In this document: positions 21,481 through 33,948 of the stretch, piece after piece | How the letters are laid out: the number at the start of each line of letters is the position of its first letter | Numbering within the stretch: position 1 is the stretch's first letter | Assembly (NCBI GenBank): GCA_963924555.1 | Contig: OZ004587.1 | Span: forward strand, 5,906,075-5,970,074 | Direction: 5' to 3' | Length of the DNA stretch: 64,000 bases | Source of the DNA: Crambe crambe | Lineage: Eukaryota; Porifera; Demospongiae; Poecilosclerida; Crambeidae | Notes under the pieces: model-generated | Told to the model about the DNA's origin: nothing | Seen by the model: the letters and a program-made list of their open reading frames with translations, nothing else | The model's database searches: none | Made by a program: the position numbers and the translations under genes

Positions 21481-22440
21481 TAGTTACACACAATTAGCTA
21501 ATTCCCACTTAACATGAATAAGTAGAGCTAGAAGTGGTTCTCTAGATGAACATTGCAGGGATTCCTAGATCACCTGCTTAGATCTCAAGTCCAACCATGC
21601 TTTATCACAGTTGCAGTTGTGAGAGGAGTCAAGCAGGACCCAAAGTTGCTTGACACAGTTTGTATCTATTTGCATTCACCTTGCCCCTTGATCATTCACT
21701 AGCTAGAACTGCTATAATTTTCTTGATTTTTTAACCATAATTTCAAATTTCAAAAACCAGTATCAGCTCTTTGTTGATGCATTAAACTAGAAATAATTAT
21801 TGGAGAGTTATGAATGCAAATAGACTTTAGCTACGTATGTAGCCATACATACATGCACTCTAGTATGGTTGCTGCTGTTTTATAGTGCAAGAAGGTAGTT
21901 ACCAGGTTCCATGCTAATTGCTGAGCACTGCTGCTTTAGCAAGAGTTTTAAAACCTAAAATACTTGAGTCATAAATCTCATAGTGAAGAATCTAAACTAG
22001 ATTATGCATGGTATTCAAGTTTTTTAGCCTTAATGAAAACTTTAAGCATGCAGGTCTGTAGATACACTTTCATGAAGCCCATTGATCACTTCATCATGCT
22101 GATATAAGAGTTCATGCAAGGTCAGCAATTTTTGATTTTAGGAGCTCATCGATCACTTGTTTCTACAAATTAGCTGGGCCAGCTGCTCTAGACTATTATC
22201 ATGGATATTGATGATGCATGCATGCAGTTGTGGTTCATTAAGGTTCCCATGGATACTGTAGTGATGTATACACATAATATTACAATAACTATATTATTCA
22301 CCAAAAACTCGGCCAACAATACTGCTGAAAGTTTGCTAATATAGTTTGAGACCACAGTATACTGTGCAATTTCTGTAGTAGCTACTCCATATACATAGAG
22401 GTGATGGTATAAACATTAGATGATTCTAAGCACATTTCTC
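21481..22440. other. No gene seen
   Basis: AT-rich non-coding DNA with scattered stops in all frames and no clear repeat unit or family exon. Confidence 0.5.
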
Positions 22441-22471
22441 ACCTATGAATATATTTCAGTGCTTGTATTAT

Positions 22472-22780
22472 CTATATGGGGTAGGCTCCAAATGGTGTCA
22501 TGGTATTATTCCTGTGATTCAGATGAACTTGGTGAGTGTAGCCAGTCCTAGTGAAGTCACCATTTGGACTATCTTTTGGACAAGGGACTATGGTACCATT
22601 AGGGAAGTACCACTCCCCCAGAGAAAGTCCATTAGGATTATCACTACCTCTACAACAGTGAGTATTAACACCAGGAGTGTTACACACAAGAATTAGGATC
22701 AACAATTATATCGATCCCAATATCAGTGATGAATACAGTATCACCAGGGAGATATACAACACCTTTCAAGTTGAAGTAAA
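22472..22780 (-). pseudogene. Degenerate second copy of the Ig exon
   Basis: Contains CCRGSDNPNGLSLGEWYFPN and [19 protein letters not shown], close to the Ig exon at 22863-23258. The final TYTCVVPD segment is lost (reads GAYPI). The 5' part lacks bases around the first Cys, and flanking splice sites are poor. It is a tandem duplicate of the neighbouring exon. Confidence 0.65.
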
Positions 22781-22862
22781 AAGATGGACTAAATGGCATG
22801 CATCTGCCCTGGCCATGCATATCCAACTAGAAGCTAAATAGATAAAAATTTTCTGCACTCAC

Positions 22863-23518
22863 CAAGTATTATAGAGGCAGTGAAATTCATTGTATTGTAC
22901 ATATCAGGCACCACACAGGTGTAGGTTCCAAGTGGTGTCATGGCATTATTCCTGCGATTCAGACGAACTTGGTGAGTGTAGCCAGTCCTAGTCAAGTTTC
23001 CATTTGGACTGTCTCTTGGACGAGGGACTATGGTACCATTAGGGAAGTACCACTCCCCCAGAGAACCTCCATTAGGATTATTAGCACCTCTACAGCAGTG
23101 AGTGTTGACATTGGAAGTGTTGCACACAAGAGAAGATCCTGGATGAGGATCAGCCTTTATATCGATCCCAATATCAGTGATGATTACAGTGTCACCATGG
23201 AGATACACAACACCATTCAAGTTGAAGTATAGTCCAGTGCTAGGAGGTGCTGTACGACCTAAATGATTCAGAAGGCCAAAAAAGGGCTCAGCCTCAGAAA
23301 AAGAGCGAGCTAGTTAGTGAGAAAATGAAGTGGTCATAAATTTATGATTGCTTGATTTAAAGATCACAGTGATGCGGAACCCCCATTCACTATTGTTACT
23401 AGCTATAACAACCAAGCTAGTACTCACTTAATTTGCTTATACAGTCAACATTCTTACCTTGTCCATGAATATTGGATAAACTCCACCCCAACACTACAGT
23501 GAGGAGAAGTAACCTCAT
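22863..23518 (-). CDS. 5' end of an array gene (probably A): signal peptide and Ig domain exons
   Basis: Exon 1 is 23518-23458 (61 bp): the ATG starts [20 protein letters not shown], a clean signal peptide, with donor GTAAGA. Exon 2 is 23258-22863 (396 bp, phase 1-1): an Ig-like domain with [26 protein letters not shown] and the terminal [12 protein letters not shown], where C/W/YxC form the Ig core. Paralogous exons open gene B at 33948-33192. The next expected exon (EGF) is not found downstream. The nearest IgGFc exon is at 7289, after transposons, so this could be the start of A or an orphaned 5' end. Confidence 0.75.
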
Positions 23519-23690
23519 AACTGCTGTAGCTTACAGCTAGCTATATAGAAAGGTAATAAGGTCTGGTTAGCTATCAGTCAATCCTAACCACTGACAGAGA
23601 CTTCTCTGTATTCTATGGTGGTAGCTAATAAGGCATTATCTATCTAAACAACCAAATACCTAAGCATTCAACCCTGACCCTGTGGTATGC
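23519..23690 (-). promoter_or_regulatory. Conserved upstream region of gene A start
   Basis: About 170 bp upstream of the ATG match the region upstream of gene B (33949-34110), including GGTCTGGTTAGCTATCAGTC, CCTAACCACTG, and CTAAACAACCAAATACCT followed by GCATTCAACCCTGACCCTGT. Similarity beyond the coding exon suggests a shared promoter or 5' UTR; the duplication that made the paralogues could also explain it. Confidence 0.45.
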
Positions 23691-24308
23691 AAGGGGACAA
23701 CTCCTACGTACTTGGGGTCTCCCATGTTTGCAGGTACAAAAGATATACTGAGAGACATATTTTTATAATTACATGTTACACCCTGCTACATAATATTATG
23801 TATAGCTGGTTCCCTCCAGATCCAGCAGAGGTCATGCATTCCCCTAGCAAGCTAGAGTGCAGTGCCAGCTAGGTGCCATTGCTTCATGCAGTGATACTGC
23901 CACATTGCCAGGCCATCCTTGAGTGATACAAGCAGCAGCCACATTAACCCATGCAGCAGAGATTGCATCCTATAGCTGGTACTTATTGATTTTCTATATA
24001 GAACTTTCTCAATTCTTGACGGCACTAAATTCTGATCACCTGCATGGCTATTTATGTAGCTATGTGTTAGTTTGATTTTCAATACTCTATGTAGCTACTA
24101 CGCATCATCATAGGTATAGTGTAGCACCATGTAGTTAAGATTAAAGTGTGTTGGCAATCAATTATTATTCTAATTGAGAAATAGCTACGTATCTACAAGT
24201 TCCATGTTACAACAGAATTAGCTACAACACAAAGCAAATCAAATCAGTAGCTAGGTAGCTACCTACATCTAAATAAGGAAGCACAATAGATAATTAGTTA
24301 GCAGAACT
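23691..24308. other. Intergenic region between the 3' end of B and the start of A
   Basis: About 790 bp separate the B stop (24309) from the downstream ATG (23518). No further exon was seen. Part of it resembles plus-strand DNA around 47990-48020 (GAATTCTGATCAC), the matching intergenic piece of fragment E. Confidence 0.5.
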
Positions 24309-24654
24309 TCAAGGACACAACTGTAAGGGTTCACTCCAAGTCCCATTAGTAACACGAACCTAATTTAAAATGAAGTTATAACTAATTTTTCGTAACAACC
24401 ATGGAGAGCAGAAAAATTGATAACTAGTATCAGCATGTGAAATACTACCTGAACGTATGTAGCATGTTGTGGCCCTAATGAAGGAGTGACAACAGAAGAT
24501 ACAAAGAATGCAGTTGAACTCCTTCCATTATAAACTCTATCAGTTATAGTGTTGAAGAAGTGGATTTCATAGCCATTGATCCTTCCACAGGCTACACTAG
24601 GTGCCTCCCACACCACAACCGAACACGTAGTGTGGACAACAGGAGCTTGATGAG
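24309..24654 (-). CDS. Gene B last two exons: FN3-like domain and stop
   Basis: Exon 24654-24449 encodes [19 protein letters not shown], then [13 protein letters not shown], typical of FN3 B-C strands. Exon 24359-24309 gives [16 protein letters not shown] and TGA. The G-T-W-S-E-P end is the FN3 G-strand. These exons lie downstream of the frameshift in the previous exon. Confidence 0.75.
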
Positions 24655-25907
24655 CTGCATAAGAAGGTAAGCTGAAAAGAATTGCTAATTTATCATATGA
24701 GCTAGCTAGTTATACGAGTTGAGCATTCATCAAACAGCTCATAGCTATATACGTATTTCTCACACTCTCAAATAGCTAATCAGCAAACTACGTATTTTCA
24801 CTATCACTAGCTATAGGGAATGCATGCAAGTGTGGATACTTTGTGTGGCCATCACTATACTTTTATAATCATACTCCCTCCCTCCTCCCCCACACCCTAT
24901 AACTCACTGCAATGAATGTTATCATAGATGATCACTCTAGCATAACTAGGAAGAATTTTGATCCGACTTTTTTTCCTGAGGAGAGAGGGGAATGTATGTC
25001 CCATTTCTTGAAATGGTGATACTGGTTATGTTGACAACAATTGTCTCCACTTGTTCGGGGATGGTGTCAGAAATTATAGCAATGGTGAACGTCAGGGATC
25101 TTGTGCCATTAGAGAAGGTTAGGTTAGTCGAAGGAAGCATCATGTAGTCACTTTCAGCTTCATAAAAAAAAGTGAACAGAACAACATTGATACTGGGGCA
25201 CCCAAGGGCATGTGCTGAAGTGGAGTACGTATTGCTGTGATGTTAAAATGAATTTTACCTCTTGCAGAAGCTAGTGTGCTAGTATCATCTGTAGCAAGAG
25301 ATACAGAAGCAACAAGTATTCCTAGATTCCCACTCAGAGACACATTAAGGGTGGCATTTCCTGCATCTTCACTGACTTCATAAGACGATTGGTTGAAGCT
25401 GAATGTTAGGACTGTAATTAAATTTTTTTTTTAAATTCTTCAATGAAAAGATGGACAGTGTGTTAGTCTTTGATTTACCATCGTCATCAAGTATAGTGAT
25501 GTTAAGAGATGTAGAAACTAGTGAAACAAGTGACGAAGATGGCTGACCCAATAACCTCAGTGTTGCCTCTAACACTTCAGTGAGTTCAAATATGTCATCC
25601 TTTATTAATGGGACGCAAGCAGCAGATCTGTTGTGTGTAGCATTGAAGATAAACACCAGAGAACCAGTGCTATTTCCATAGTCCCTGCCATCTATTAAAT
25701 TAGTATGGTTGCAGTGTTGAAGAGTTATGTTAGTATACATGAATAGGAACTTACAAATTACTGATTTACTGGAGAAGGCAAGCTGTACAGCTATATTTCT
25801 CCCTAGAATTCCTGATACCACTCCAACCTCCACACAAGCCGTTCCATCATCTTCACTGACATTGTATGGTTGATTGATAAAGCCAATCACAACCTCTGCA
25901 TGTAAAT

Positions 25908-25976
<69 letters not shown>

Positions 25977-28900
25977 CACTATAGGGTCATTTTGTCATCA
26001 TAGGCATGAAATTAATATTACCATCATTATCTAGAATATTGACAACAGCACGAGCAGGATTAAATCGGACATTTGGAAATGGAGTGGAGGCATATCTTAT
26101 AATCCCAAAGAAGTTTTCAGTGTCCTGGGCTTCTAGTATGTTGTCATCCTTGATGAGAAGCTGGACAGTAGCAGACTCTGCACTAGTAAGTCTAAAAGAT
26201 GTTGCATTGCTACCAATATAGTCATGACCATCTATGACATGAAAAAAGAGTGGGATCAGTACTGTAGTTATAATGTAGAAACTTACCCATAGCAGATCCT
26301 TGAGATGTAAAGAGCAACACATGTACATTAAATCCTAGCTCTCCTTGCAAGACTCTGAATGAAAATTCCACAGCTCCAGCTCCTTCACTAACATTATATT
26401 CCACAGGATCAAAGCCAATTGTAGCAACTACAGTGTAAATATTATTTTAGGACTTGTGTGATGTCCAAGCAAGGCTAAGCAGAATAACTCACCATCATCA
26501 TCTTTGATTGCAACTGAACCAACCAAAGTTCCAAACATAATTCTTGCACTTTCATGATCTGAAAGAGAGAACCGTACCCTGCTCTTCATAACATGAGCTG
26601 TTGGTGCAAGATGGACAAACATGGTCTCTTCTAACTCAGTAATGTTATCATTGATGATGGGGACTTCAAATGATTGGGTTCTAGCACCACTGCTGAAAGT
26701 TAAACTGGTCCCAGACACTGCAGTATAATCCACTCCAGCTGCAGGATGTATAGTATCAGGAATTTTATTATTGAACTAGTCATAGACTTACACATAGCAG
26801 TGGCTGCTTGATTGGCTCCATCAGTACTGGCAGTCACGATGAAACTAAGTTCTTGAATAAATTCACCAACAAGAACAACACTCACAGTTTGAGAACCACC
26901 ATTCTCATTAATTATGTAGTCCACAGGATTCAAATTGAACCTGATGACTGTAATGATAAAGAGATCGATACCACATCATAATATGACTACAATTGTTCTA
27001 AACAATAATTATATGCTATTTGTGCACTCTTTATAAATCTGGGGGCTCAGCCCAACCTACCCCCGTCTCAGCCACCGTGCTACTACAAAGTGTACAAGGA
27101 CATTATAAAAAAATTACCATCATCATCAAAAATGGTAGTATATGTCCTTCCAGGATCAATCCTCACACGTTCTGGTTGCTGACCATGAAAACTCAACCTT
27201 GCCTGGAAGGTCTCAATGAGTTCATACACGTTATCATTTACGAGTGCAATGTTGATAGTGGAGACATTGGTTGAAGCATCAAAAGTGTATGTTTGTGGTC
27301 CTGAATAACTGAAATCACTGCCAACTACATACATAATGAATAAAGCAAATAACATAATACGATTCTTTGGACAGGAATGGCTTCACTTACCAACAGCTGA
27401 TACACTGAAAACTGAGAACTCTACCGACACTTCTCTCTGAAGACGTCCTGATACTACACCAATCTTAACAGCAGCAATTCCATTTTCATTTGCAGTATAT
27501 GGAGCATCAATGAACCCAATGACTGCATCTATAATGACATCATAACTATAAGAACAAAGATCTAAGACTATTTATACAACTATTTATAGCTAAGGTATAT
27601 CTTACTAGCTTCTTCACACAATTTATATGCCTTTCATACACAAGCTAAACATTGATAGCTAGCTAGCTAGCTACATAGATGGGTTAAAATTTTAGAATTA
27701 CCATCTTCATCTACAATTGTGATAGATGTGATATTGGGTTCGATCAATAAAGTGGCTGTTGACTGAGAGTGTAAGTTTGGACGCAAGACAAGTGTAAAAA
27801 TTTCATCTCTCTCGTATACATTATCATCAATAATAGAAATGTTAGAGCAAAACTTGCGTGGCTTGGAAGAACCACTGCTGATAGGAAATCGATGAATACT
27901 CTGAAAAGGTCTAATTTCAACAAAATCAGTCCCATCTATTAAATGATTTATCAGTAAGAATTAATAGCTGATAACTAATGTTTATTACCTGCACTTCCTG
28001 CAACTGTAATGTATTCAGTGCTTATTTCAAATGCAAGTTTTTCGCCTGGTGGTGGGTTAGTCATTACGATGCAAACTTCGACTGAACCAATGGCTTCATT
28101 AACTGTGTACTGGAGCTGCTCAAAACCAACAATGACATCTAAATAACAAGCAAACAAACATTCTAAGAGCTGGAATTACTTCAATTTGTACGTGCATGGC
28201 TAATGAAAAAGCTTACCATCATTATCAATGATGTTTATCAAAGTATTTGCAAAAAGGTTAGTTGGAGTTTCAAATGTAGGATATCCATAGGCTACGGCAC
28301 TTGCTTGGAAAGTCTCTGTACCTTCTGGAAGAGTATCATGGTTGAGAAAAAAAGGAAAGGTGATGTTCTGTGTTTCTGGAGGGAAATTAATGAGAGTGAA
28401 TACTCTTCCTGGTTGTCCAATGCTATAGTCGTAACTGATGCCATTAACAGATTGCAGTGTAGCAGCTTGTAAGCCAATACCACTGGAATTGACATATATG
28501 GCCACAGAGTACATTTGCTCAGTAATACGATTATCTTCCTTGATTAGTGTCAAATTTAGTGACATCTTGTGGTTAGGCTCTTGAAAGTTGTATGATTGTT
28601 GCAAGAAGCCTATTTTAAGAGCTAAAGTATAAATGTTAATACAGGATATATCATTCTGGTGAAAGTTTATTTTGGACTTACAGTCATTGTCAATGATATT
28701 GCAGATGCTTGTGTTTTGTTCTATCTTCACCCGTGAAGTATTTAAGGCAGAAATGAGTCGTAGTGAAACAATGAACTGCTGCATATTTGCTTCATTAATT
28801 TCATCATCAACTATAGGAATATCAGCTGGTAATTCAAAGATAGGTCTTGGTAAGCTTTCATCAGGAGGGAAAATGATATCTATCACAGTTCCATTAAAAT

Positions 28901-31900
28901 CTGCCTCTTCTGTGCATGATATCAGAGTATTAGGTATATCAATTGTAATTGGAAAAAAAATGTGAATCTTACGGGCTCTATTTGGAGATATTTCATCATC
29001 AGGAAAATCACCAATGATGTCTCTTGACTGAGCAGCAGCAACTGTCAATGGAGTTAGCTTCAATGCTACAGGACTGGCAAGGAATGTGGACTGGCTTTTT
29101 TTAAACACTCTCACTGGCATTACTGAATTTTGTTTTTCTTCAGCCCAGTAGCTGCATCCAGGTATTGTGAATATGACAACTGCAAGGTCAAAGAATCAGA
29201 AGAATTAGACTCAGTCTCTCTCTCTGTATGTAAATCTAAAAGACATAATTACCATTGGTATCTATTATCGTTCCCTTCACTTTGCTGACGATTACTGTGC
29301 TATTTCCAAACGTAGATAATGGAGTGTGCAGATTCAATGAGATGATAAATGTCTCATCTTCTTCTTGGGCAACTGCATCCACTAGTAGTGCAAATGAGAT
29401 GAGTTGTCGATCAGTACTTCCAGGTGATATGTCTATGATATTTCCACCAAATAAATGCACATCTTCTCTGCCTGATAATGGAAAAAAGTTATAATTATTA
29501 TTCCGTGTGCCTATTAAATTATTTGAAAAGAATATGTGCTAGCTATGACTTCAAGATGCAGGAAAACATTACCTGCAGTTACAGGAGTCAGTTTGATTGA
29601 ACCTGTGACCTCTTGAGAAGCTAATCCTGATAGGAAGCCAATTTCAACAGCATAATTCTGCAATCGTTCTTCCCCAATAAATTCAGTTTGATTGAACCCA
29701 AACACTGTAACAACAAAACAGCAAAAGAAAGAAAACACTTTCACCAGCAGTAGCTATAGAACTAGCCATTGATTCACTCAATCATCATAGCAACCAATAA
29801 AATGAAAGTCAAATTTGGCTACAGACAAACTAATGAAGTAAGCTTTTCAATTTTAATGCTATTATACCACTGTGAAAATGAAGTACATTGATGTGTATAG
29901 CTAGCTATAGGGACAATTGCACACTTAGTGTGTCTGCATAGAGACAATTTTCATGCATAATTTTAACACTCCTGTTTTTACTGTATTTCTCACCAACAGG
30001 ACAAGCTGTACATCCTTCATGTTCACCAGTTCGAAAAGAAAAACCAACTGGTCCTATACCATGAGTACAACAGATATTTTGTGTGATGACATCAAAGGAA
30101 CCTCCACAACTTGAAGTTCCATAACATATGACTTCATGAGGCCTCACAATTACTACATGTATGTTAGGAGTGCAGAATCAATTTGTATTTTCCACATATC
30201 TTCATGATGCATATTAAACAGTGGATCATAAGACAAACAAATCATGCAGCTGAATCCACATGTGCATGCTAGAGTTTGTCACTTACAATCACAAGAGACA
30301 CCATTTCCACTATATCCATGGTTACATACACAGGTAAAGTTTTCAGGAGTGTTGAAACATGTAGCATTAGAGTCACAGTTGTTAGTGGTAGCATTGGCAC
30401 ATTTATCTGTACATATCATTATTATGATGATTAATGGTCCTGGGACATAGATAGACTTAAGCCAATTATAACTATACGTATATTATAATGACATTACAAT
30501 CAATAAAAGTTATACTAAGCTTTTTTATACATATGCACTTACTATCACTTGGTGTGATCAGTTTTAGTCCTCCAGGATAACCATAAGAATCTCCAAAATA
30601 GAATCCATATACAGACACACCAATCTTTGCATCAGAGTCAACATGCAAGAGCTTGTGGTTTCCAGCAGATAGAGTCACTCTAGTAATGTATCCACAAATG
30701 CGACCACTTGAGCAGTAAATTTCAGTCCATGTTGAAGTTAATAGACTTGCAGAGTCAAGAAGAATCTTGTTTGGCTGGTAATACCTTGTGGATACATATA
30801 TTGTTATGTAGTTTGTACCGAAAAACGGTGTGATACTGAAGACATAGTTATTACTGTACTGTTCCACTGATGGTATCATCATCATGAAAAGGTCACCAAT
30901 AATGCCATCTGCTTGAAATCCAAGTGCAAACTGAGTGACCAGTATTGAAGCAGAAGACTCGATGGTGCAGAAGCTATTAGGGTTAATCCTAAATTCCGTC
31001 CAATTACCAGCAACCAAAAGTGAGTAGACCTTCACTTGAGGAAATGTTGTACAATTCACACTGAAAGTAGTAGAATTCTGAGCAGCAACAATCCTGATGA
31101 TCTCTCCTGACATTCTCCCCTCAAGGGAGGCAACAAAGAAAGAAGTGCCCCATATAAATGTTGGTGGTATCTGTTCCGTCAGGTGGTCAAGAACTAGAAT
31201 ATTTATAGGTATTTCAGTACATTTGTGATTGCTAAAAAAGGATATAGGCTTCGTAGAGGTTATTTTCACACCAGTGGAGTCATAACTTGAAATTAAGAAT
31301 GTTTCAAGCTGATTCAACGTGATAGTAGTTGAGGGTGTAGTGATCGTAGTGTTATCTTCACACCCTACAAGGAGCATGTCACTTGTGTAATACGGTTCAG
31401 GATATGTTATCCCATAGTATTCGTATTTATCTACTGCCAGATGACTGCAAGGCAAGGCTAAAAATGCATCACTTGAACCAGGAAATGCATGAGAGAAGCC
31501 ATATACAGTGAGTTTCTTATCTCCCTCAGCTTTGACATGTATCCCTTTATTTCGTTCAGTGGTGCTGTTTGAACGAACTTGGAATGTATGAGGTAAATCC
31601 ACAACGGATGTTGAGTGATTTGTAGCTACTCCACTGAAGTTAAATCCTCTGGTCTCCACTTTGAAATTGACAGGATCAGATTCTGGTGTGCTTACAAAAA
31701 TTTGGAGGGTTACTCTCCACCCTCCAACATTTGAAGAAAATCCCACAAAAAATTCATTAGCTGCATTCTCAATGATCATCACATCTACATAAAAAAGTAG
31801 TTGTCAAGTAACATTATAGCATAATACATGCAGGTAGTGGTTTAGCTGTACCTATGCAAGTGACTCCATCCCCAGTGTATCCATGGTTACATGTACAGGT

Positions 31901-33948
31901 GAAACTCCCAAGAGTATTGGTGCAGGAAGCATTAGAGTGACAGTTGTTAGTGGTAACATCAGCACACTCATCGACAAGATCTGCACATAATATGGAAAGA
32001 CTTAAAATGGAAAATTCAGTAGTCACTTATTTAATATACTATCAGCAGTATAGTCACTGGTTCAGGAAAGCACTCGATTTCATCAAATATTGATTATGTA
32101 TGACACAAGTATAGTTTTTATTATGGTCCTCTATAATTTTATTCTTACTACAATCATCTCTGAATGAGAGGTTATCACTAGTATTGAATTGTAGTATGAT
32201 TGTAATACAATATTAGCTAGCTATATATAGTTACTGAGAGCATTCCTTATGTAAGGATCTAGTACATTTACTCTCTAGGGCTGGAGATAAAAGTCGTAGC
32301 TATTGGCTTCCCTCAGGTGAAATGCATCTCTAGGTTGGCCTCTTCTTAAAATTAAAAAGCATTACCTATTTAAAAGCAATTCCTATTAGGCATTACTGCT
32401 GTAGTCTGTCAGACTCTAGCTAGCTACTTCACCACATAGTTATAGTGCTATCATTCAGTCAGTCACTGCATGAGGCTGAGTTTATGCTCAACACATAACT
32501 AATAAGCATGAGCACAAAAAATTTCTTCTAAATAAAAAGTGAAGTAGGGATAGCTATACATTCCTATCACTCCTAGCCCACCTAATTTCAATAACCACGC
32601 CTATATATATATATATATCACCCAACTTCAATCCCTACTGTTCATTCCCCCTTGAGCAATAAGCGAGTCAAGTAACCCCTTACCAGTACCCATCACTAAA
32701 CTCAAATAATATTATTACAAAACTACTATTCCTAGCTACTTCATTCCTAAGTAGGAATAGTAGTTTTGTAATAATATTATTTGAGTTTGGTGATGGGTAC
32801 GGGTAAGGGGTTACTTGACTCACTTAAATTAAAGTGGGGTGATATATAGGCGTAGTTATTGAAATTAGAAGGGCTAGGAGTGATGGGAATGCAGCTGGTT
32901 ATCCCCACCTCACTTTTTATTTAGAAGAAATTTTTGCACTCACTTATTTCCATTCTTTTTCTTTATAATTAGCAATTCATAACAACTTTTTTTTTAATCT
33001 TAAGTATGTAGCACTGGATATGGAAGATTATTAACAAAATTTATATAGTTGGAGGTGCACACACTGGCATGATAAAGTGAGCACGTACACGTACACGCTG
33101 TAGCTTTAGTTCTTGGATATACAGAACCAATATTGCATGCCCCTATTTTCTTCTTTATTTGCTTAGCTACTTTTTATTGTTCTGTACTCACCAAGTGTTA
33201 TAGTGGCAGTGTGATTCATTGCACTGTTCATATCAGGCACCACACAAGTGTAAGTTCCAAGTGGTGTCGTGGCATTATTCCTGCGATTCAGACGAACTTG
33301 GTGAGTGTAGCCAGTCCTAGTCAAGTCTCCATTTAGACTGTCTCTTTGACGAGGAACTATGATACCATTAGGGAAGTACCACTCCCCCATGTTCCCTCCA
33401 TCACTTCTTCTACAGCAGTTAGTGTTGATATTGGTAGTGATGCACACAAGAGAAGATCCAGAATTAGGATCAGCCCTTACATCGATCCCAATATTAGTGA
33501 TGAGCACAATGTCACCAGGTAGATAAACGACACCATTCAAGTTGAAGTATAGTCCAGTGCTAGGTGTAGGACCTAAATGAAGGTCAAAAGGGGGATCAGC
33601 CTGACATATGGAGCTAGTGAAAAAATGAAGTAATCACAAATTTGTACAACTGACACATCTGAACACTCAATTTAAAGGCATAGCTAATGGATGATCTAAG
33701 TTCCAATACCCCACAAGGATAAAATCTTCCCCCCTCAAAAACGACAACAACAACAACAACAGCTACAACAACAACAAATAAACAAATAAAGAAAAACCAT
33801 GCACCACTGCCAAACTACAGTACTTTTTTAAAAAGGCTGCCCTGGGCCCACAGACTCTATTATACAGTCAACATTCTTATACTGTACCTTGTCCATGACT
33901 ACTAGAGAAACTCCATCCCAACACAACAGTGAGGAGAAGTAACTTCAT
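24309..33948 (-). CDS. Gene B: secreted Ig / EGF / IgGFc-binding / Calx-beta x9 / FN3 protein, complete model
   Basis: 25 exons: 33948-33888, 33572-33192, 31980-31852, 31784-30543, 30406-30287, 30152-29994, 29704-29573, 29471-29253, 29179-28973, 28909-28682, 28621-28217, 28138-27989, 27935-27702, 27528-27391, 27324-27118, 26947-26792, 26738-26493, 26427-26287, 26231-26022, 25895-25755, 25691-25479, 25411-25259, 25157-24908, 24654-24449, 24359-24309. All introns are GT-AG. Internal exons are phase 1-1 until FN3. Predicted length is about 1925 residues, with a signal peptide and no transmembrane segment or GPI signal at the C-terminus, so it should be secreted. One defect: the exon 25157-24908 is 250 bp rather than the 249 of D because of a run of seven T (24968-24974). 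This shifts frame and stops soon after, removing FN3 unless it is a sequencing error. Confidence 0.85.
24908..29704 (-). CDS. Gene B Calx-beta array (nine domains, 17 exons)
   Basis: Exon pairs: 29704/29471, 29179/28909, single 28621-28217, 28138/27935, 27528/27324, 26947/26738, 26427/26231, 25895/25691, 25411/25157 (right ends). Signatures include [36 protein letters not shown] and ILDDDG ends. The second domain starts with an unusual Cys-containing [11 protein letters not shown] strand shared by A and D. Each ordinal domain in B is closest to the same ordinal domain in A, C and D, so the nine-fold array predates the gene duplications. Confidence 0.85.
25913..25972 (+). repeat. (TG)n microsatellite in a gene B intron
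   Basis: About 30 TG units between exons 25895-25755 and 26231-26022. Confidence 0.95.
29994..30152 (-). CDS. Gene B exon 6: Cys-rich module
   Basis: [39 protein letters not shown] and CTACPVG. Unrecognised module, conserved with A and D. Confidence 0.75.
30287..30406 (-). CDS. Gene B exon 5: EGF domain
   Basis: [17 protein letters not shown], then [17 protein letters not shown]. 120 bp, phase 1-1. It is the only EGF between IgGFc and the Cys module in B, whereas D has three full ones and A had at least three. Confidence 0.85.
30543..31784 (-). CDS. Gene B exon 4: IgGFc-binding-type domain
   Basis: 414 residues in one 1242-bp exon. It has [61 protein letters not shown], a [16 protein letters not shown] block and the C-terminal [20 protein letters not shown]. 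All parts of the family seen in A and D are present and open. Confidence 0.88.
31852..31980 (-). CDS. Gene B exon 3: calcium-binding-type EGF domain
   Basis: [20 protein letters not shown] then [18 protein letters not shown]: six Cys and the D-x-D-E-C start of cbEGF domains. A near-identical exon in D is at 62547-62675. Confidence 0.85.
   Translation of the reverse strand: MLSMSVLMLPLTTVTLMLPAPILLGVSPVHVTMDTLGMESLA
32511..32945. mobile_element. 435-bp foldback MITE in gene B intron 2
   Basis: Palindrome centred near 32740. The outer arm AAAAAATTTCTTCTAAATAA then AAGTGAAGTAGGGAT is inverted at the right end. The inner arms GGGTTACTTGACTC and AATAATATTATTTGAGTTT also pair. A shorter relative is at 60297-60496 and an end fragment near 59290-59328. 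Confidence 0.8.
33192..33572 (-). CDS. Gene B exon 2: Ig-like domain
   Basis: 127 residues in one phase 1-1 exon. It contains [19 protein letters not shown], a Cys pair region (NTNCCRR), GEWYFPNG as the Ig Trp strand, and [12 protein letters not shown] as the terminal YxC. N-glycosylation-type sites (NNAT, NHTA) are visible. Confidence 0.8.
33888..33948 (-). CDS. Gene B exon 1: signal peptide
   Basis: [20 protein letters not shown]: Lys then a Leu/Val-rich core and a small-residue cleavage region. 61 bp, ending in phase 1 with donor GTACAG. It matches 23518-23458 and the plus-strand exon at 48116-48164. Confidence 0.85.
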
